From an uncultured Lachnospiraceae bacterium (lineage in GTDB: Bacteria; Bacillota; Clostridia; Lachnospirales; Lachnospiraceae): a DNA stretch of 44,932 nucleotides. The notes beneath the pieces were generated by a model. It saw only the letters and a program-made list of their open reading frames with translations. It searched no databases and was not told the origin of the DNA. The stretch lies in the NCBI GenBank assembly GCA_946549035.1, contig CAMNQH010000026.1:1-44932 (forward strand). The letters run 5' to 3'. This document shows, piece after piece, positions 42,937-44,932 of this stretch; within the stretch, counting starts at the first letter, position 1; the number at the start of each line of letters is the position of its first letter. The position numbers and the translations under genes were made by a program.

Positions 42937-43269
42937 CTATAGATACAACGCGCCCGCCGCATATACCGCACTCCAACCTGCCAGAGTTAAAAGTCCGAAT
43001 CCCAACGCCAATAGAGGGAAAAAGCGATAACTGCTCTCCTCTCTCAACCCCTGCACCGCCAGCAGCAGAGAAGTCACTGATAAAAGCAATGCCAGCACCC
43101 CTCCGCTTCCCAGGTACATGCTGCCGTTCCCTTTGCTGAGAAAGGAAAGCGTAATGAGAACGATTGCAAACACCCCAGACAGCAATGCAAGGACCAACCC
43201 TGCAATTCCTTTTTTGGAATGCACTTTCCCGGAAAATTTATAGTTATGCGCCTTATGTCGTCTACTCAT
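42937..43269 (-). CDS. Small membrane protein, DUF6142-like
   Basis: The 110-residue product starts MSRRHKAHNYKFSGKVHSKK, a basic N-terminus, and then has three hydrophobic segments (about 22-44, 53-72, 82-104). The start pattern, YKF followed by HSKKGI, recalls the DUF6142 family of Lachnospiraceae, whose function is unknown. The GGAG site is eight bases before the ATG; the frame is open upstream to 43329 inside the preceding gene. It overlaps the VanZ-like stop by eight bases. Confidence 0.75.
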   Translation of the reverse strand: MSRRHKAHNYKFSGKVHSKKGIAGLVLALLSGVFAIVLITLSFLSKGNGSMYLGSGGVLALLLSVTSLLLAVQGLREESSYRFFPLLALGFGLLTLAGWSAVYAAGALYL

Positions 43270-43723
43270 AGTTCTTTCTCCTGATATGGTCCATGACCGC
43301 AAATAACAGATATCCCAATGCTCCTCCAATGGTATTTAACAGCAGGTCGTCCACATCAAAGCTTCCCACTTTGCAAACCAACTGAATGATTTCCACTGCC
43401 AGGCTGAATTCAAAAGTCAAAAAAATCATGTAAAAAAAGGAACGGAATTTATGATGCATAATAGGCAAAATCATACCAAAGGGAATAAAAGCGGCTACAT
43501 TCCCAAATAAATTCAGCACTACGGCCATGGTTCCTAAGGACTTTCGATGAACAATAAACCTCCGGATCTCTTTGAACAATACAAGATTATAGTGGTACGT
43601 CCGGCTCTCAAAAGTCCGACCCATGCTTTCTGCAAAAAACAGAAAATACGTTAATAAAATAATATAGGCTCCGAATATGATTTGACTGCATATTCGGAGT
43701 ACCTTTTTATGCTCTGCTTTCAA
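43262..43723 (-). CDS. VanZ-like family membrane protein
   Basis: The 153-residue protein has four to five membrane segments and the VanZ pattern: LNLFGNVAAFIPFGMILP, EFSLAVEIIQLVCKVGSFDVDDLLLNTIGGALGYLLF. VanZ gives low-level teicoplanin resistance in Tn1546; most chromosomal members are uncharacterised. The start appears to be TTG (43721-43723), with AAAGGA upstream; no ATG fits. It follows a small membrane-peptide gene by 11 bases and overlaps the next gene. Confidence 0.88.
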   Translation of the reverse strand: MKAEHKKVLRICSQIIFGAYIILLTYFLFFAESMGRTFESRTYHYNLVLFKEIRRFIVHRKSLGTMAVVLNLFGNVAAFIPFGMILPIMHHKFRSFFYMIFLTFEFSLAVEIIQLVCKVGSFDVDDLLLNTIGGALGYLLFAVMDHIRRKNYE

Positions 43724-43734
43724 TTCCGTATCCT

Positions 43735-43890
43735 TTAAAAAATAAGCTCTGATTTGTGACGTATCAGCCGGGCGCCGTTAATAACGGCCAATATCCCGCA
43801 TGTAATTCCGGTCACCAGAATAATTACCCCCAGGGCAATGTCTCCGGCTCCTGCTGAGTTCATAATTTTGTAAGATTTCTCATTGTTCAT
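43735..43890 (-). CDS. 51-residue single-pass membrane peptide
   Basis: This frame starts at the ATG 43888-43890 with GGAGG seven bases upstream and ends at TAA 43735-43737. The peptide begins MNNEKSYKIMNSAGAGDIAL, has one hydrophobic segment (about 18-38) and ends in a basic stretch. It fits neatly between pyrE (11 bases) and the VanZ-like gene (11 bases), with its own ribosome site, so it is very probably translated. I know no function. Confidence 0.75.
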   Translation of the reverse strand: MNNEKSYKIMNSAGAGDIALGVIILVTGITCGILAVINGARLIRHKSELIF

Positions 43891-43901
43891 TCAAAAACCT
43901 C

Positions 43902-44576
43902 CTATTTTATGCCATACTCCTGGTAATAGGCATCCAAAGCCGCCTTTATGGTATCATCAATATAAATGTTTCCTTTATATGGTTTATTATACAAATGTTC
44001 CACTACTTCTTCCATGGTAACGATAGCGCCGGTCTCAAATCCATAGGTCTCACGAATTTCCTCTAAGGCGCTCTTTTCCCCTTTTCCCCGCTCCATACGG
44101 TTTAATGACACCATCAGCCCTTTGATCTCTACCTTTCCCTGGGCCTGAATAATGGGAAACGTCTCTTCAATGGACTTGCCGGAGGTAGTCACATCTTCAA
44201 TAATCACTACCTTATCTCCGTCTTGGATGGGGCTTCCCAAAAGGATTCCGGCATCCCCGTGATCTTTTGCTTCCTTCCGGTTGGAGCAGTAGCGGATCTC
44301 CTTCCCATACAGCTCGCTGTAGGCTATGGTTGTAGCCACGCTCAAGGGAATTCCCTTATAAGCCGGTCCAAACAACACGTCAAAATCATCCCCATAGCTG
44401 TTGTGAATTGCCTTGGCATAATACTCTCCCAGACGGCGAAGCTGAGTTCCGGTTACATATCCCCCTGCATTCATAAAAAAGGGGGATTTTCTTCCGCTCT
44501 TTAAAATGAATTCCCCAAATCGAAGCACTCCGCTGTCCACCATAAATTCAATGAATTCCTGCTTGTACTGTTCCAT
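43902..44576 (-). CDS. pyrE: Orotate phosphoribosyltransferase
   Basis: PyrE makes OMP from orotate and PRPP in pyrimidine synthesis. The 224-residue protein has FILKSGRKSPFFMNAGGY, LFGPAYKGIPLSVATTIAY, the NRKEAKDHGD catalytic loop with its lysine, and the PRPP motif VVIIEDVTTSGKS (123-135). A GGAGG site lies nine bases before the ATG. No other pyr genes are in view, so it is separated from a pyr operon or at its downstream end. Three small membrane-protein genes follow in the same direction. Confidence 0.97.
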   Translation of the reverse strand: MEQYKQEFIEFMVDSGVLRFGEFILKSGRKSPFFMNAGGYVTGTQLRRLGEYYAKAIHNSYGDDFDVLFGPAYKGIPLSVATTIAYSELYGKEIRYCSNRKEAKDHGDAGILLGSPIQDGDKVVIIEDVTTSGKSIEETFPIIQAQGKVEIKGLMVSLNRMERGKGEKSALEEIRETYGFETGAIVTMEEVVEHLYNKPYKGNIYIDDTIKAALDAYYQEYGIK

Positions 44577-44765
44577 TGTTTCCGTCCTCCTGTATCTTTA
44601 GGCTTTTTGGCACTTTGTTCTGTATAATATCTCCCATATACTACCATAATCTTAGTATTTTTTCAATCGGTTTCCGGAAAATCCACCCATTGACAAGTTT
44701 TTCTTGCGTGGGAGCAAAGGGTGCCTGTATTGATATGATTATCCATCCGGATACATGGGCAACTT
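44577..44765 (-). other. pyrE upstream region
   Basis: Nothing here looks coding on either strand. It carries the pyrE promoter (44638-44666). I do not see a PyrR-binding or T-box motif. Together with 44766-44932 it makes a 356-base stretch up to the window edge. Confidence 0.6.
44638..44666 (-). promoter_or_regulatory. pyrE promoter
   Basis: On the minus strand TTGAAA (44661-44666) and TAGTAT (44638-44643) are 17 bases apart, about 60 bases before the pyrE ATG. Confidence 0.65.
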
Positions 44766-44932
44766 TCATCGATTGGATTCTTGCAAGGTCTGACAGTTAT
44801 TTTTTGCATAGAAAAGGAACTGCGCACCAAAGGTACTACAGAGAAAAATCAGGAAAATAGAAAGTGCCAGAAATCCTAGGAAACTCAAGGGTTCCAGGGA
44901 CCCATGCCCGTATTTCTTACTATGAGAAGGAT
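44766..44932 (-). CDS. Possible partial gene (3' end only), small hydrophobic protein
   Basis: A minus-strand frame is open from the window edge to TGA 44766-44768, giving the last 54 residues of something. It reads HSKKYGHGSLEPLSFLGFL and continues into a hydrophobic segment before a polar end. The Tyr/Gly/His start plus one membrane span looks protein-like, but the length is too short to be sure and I cannot name it. Confidence 0.3.
   Translation of the reverse strand, partial: PSHSKKYGHGSLEPLSFLGFLALSIFLIFLCSTFGAQFLFYAKNNCQTLQESNR

Noticed and set aside
44576..44860. Plus-strand frame of 94 codons upstream of pyrE
   Set aside because: Its start overlaps the pyrE start region, it crosses the pyrE promoter and has no ribosome site.
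44877..44911. Possible tRNA arm near the right edge
   Set aside because: There is a short GGGT/ACCC pairing, but no T-loop consensus, acceptor stem or anticodon arm.

Overview
The window reads as a chromosomal segment of a low-to-mid GC Firmicute, most probably a gut-type Lachnospiraceae (Clostridia). The basis is strong GGAGG ribosome sites, the EcfA1-EcfA2-EcfT-TruA-L13-S9 gene order, corrinoid proteins with a RACo-type activator, DUF6142-like and BIG2 surface proteins, and the protein style overall. Species cannot be fixed by eye. Nearly every gene lies on the minus strand; only one convincing gene (7941-8537) is on the plus strand. I see no rRNA, tRNA, CRISPR array, transposase or phage gene.

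Layout, in plus-strand coordinates. 1-4350: rpsI (cut by the window edge), rplM, truA and the ECF vitamin-transporter core (ecfT, ecfA2, ecfA1). 4363-5873: a TrmL-type tRNA methyltransferase and an orphan AIR-synthase-like protein. 5956-8537: a VanW-type cell-wall protein with a long Gln/Glu/Pro/Lys tail, an unlisted 34-residue membrane peptide and a divergent membrane-anchored protein. 8531-9888: a DnaQ-like exonuclease and endonuclease III. 9848-16394: a corrinoid block (B12-binding radical SAM protein, two paralogous corrinoid proteins, a RACo-like reactivase) interrupted by a secreted surface protein. 16520-21653: a TetR regulator, an MMPL/RND exporter and a translationally coupled long extracellular partner, with a palindromic operator candidate. 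21712-25583: an undecaprenyl-phosphate glycosyltransferase and a YfhO-GtrA fusion. Together these look like a complete three-part wall-polymer glycosylation machine. 25913-26917: a secreted protein with four BIG2 domains. 27051-32926: serS, two MATE transporters and recQ, reading as one operon with a candidate structured serS leader. 33090-38155: a MacAB-like ABC efflux operon with two different adaptor proteins. 38301-42659: glyA, a DUF1294 protein, beta-phosphoglucomutase and an enlarged M29 aminopeptidase. 42679-42910: a roughly 230-bp imperfect palindrome. 42937-44576: a DUF6142-like protein, a VanZ-like protein, an unlisted 51-residue membrane peptide and pyrE.

Much of the window is housekeeping (translation, pyrimidine and one-carbon metabolism, DNA repair). 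The envelope-facing modules stand out: YfhO/GtrA/GT2, RND plus partner, two-adaptor ABC efflux, VanW, VanZ and the two surface proteins. The features I would look at first are the long palindrome at 42679-42910, the three-way-junction-like leader of serS, the YfhO-GtrA fusion, the roughly 190-residue insert splitting the hairpin of one efflux adaptor, and the corrinoid cluster that lacks any methyltransferase. No single undescribed system is proven here; these are candidates.
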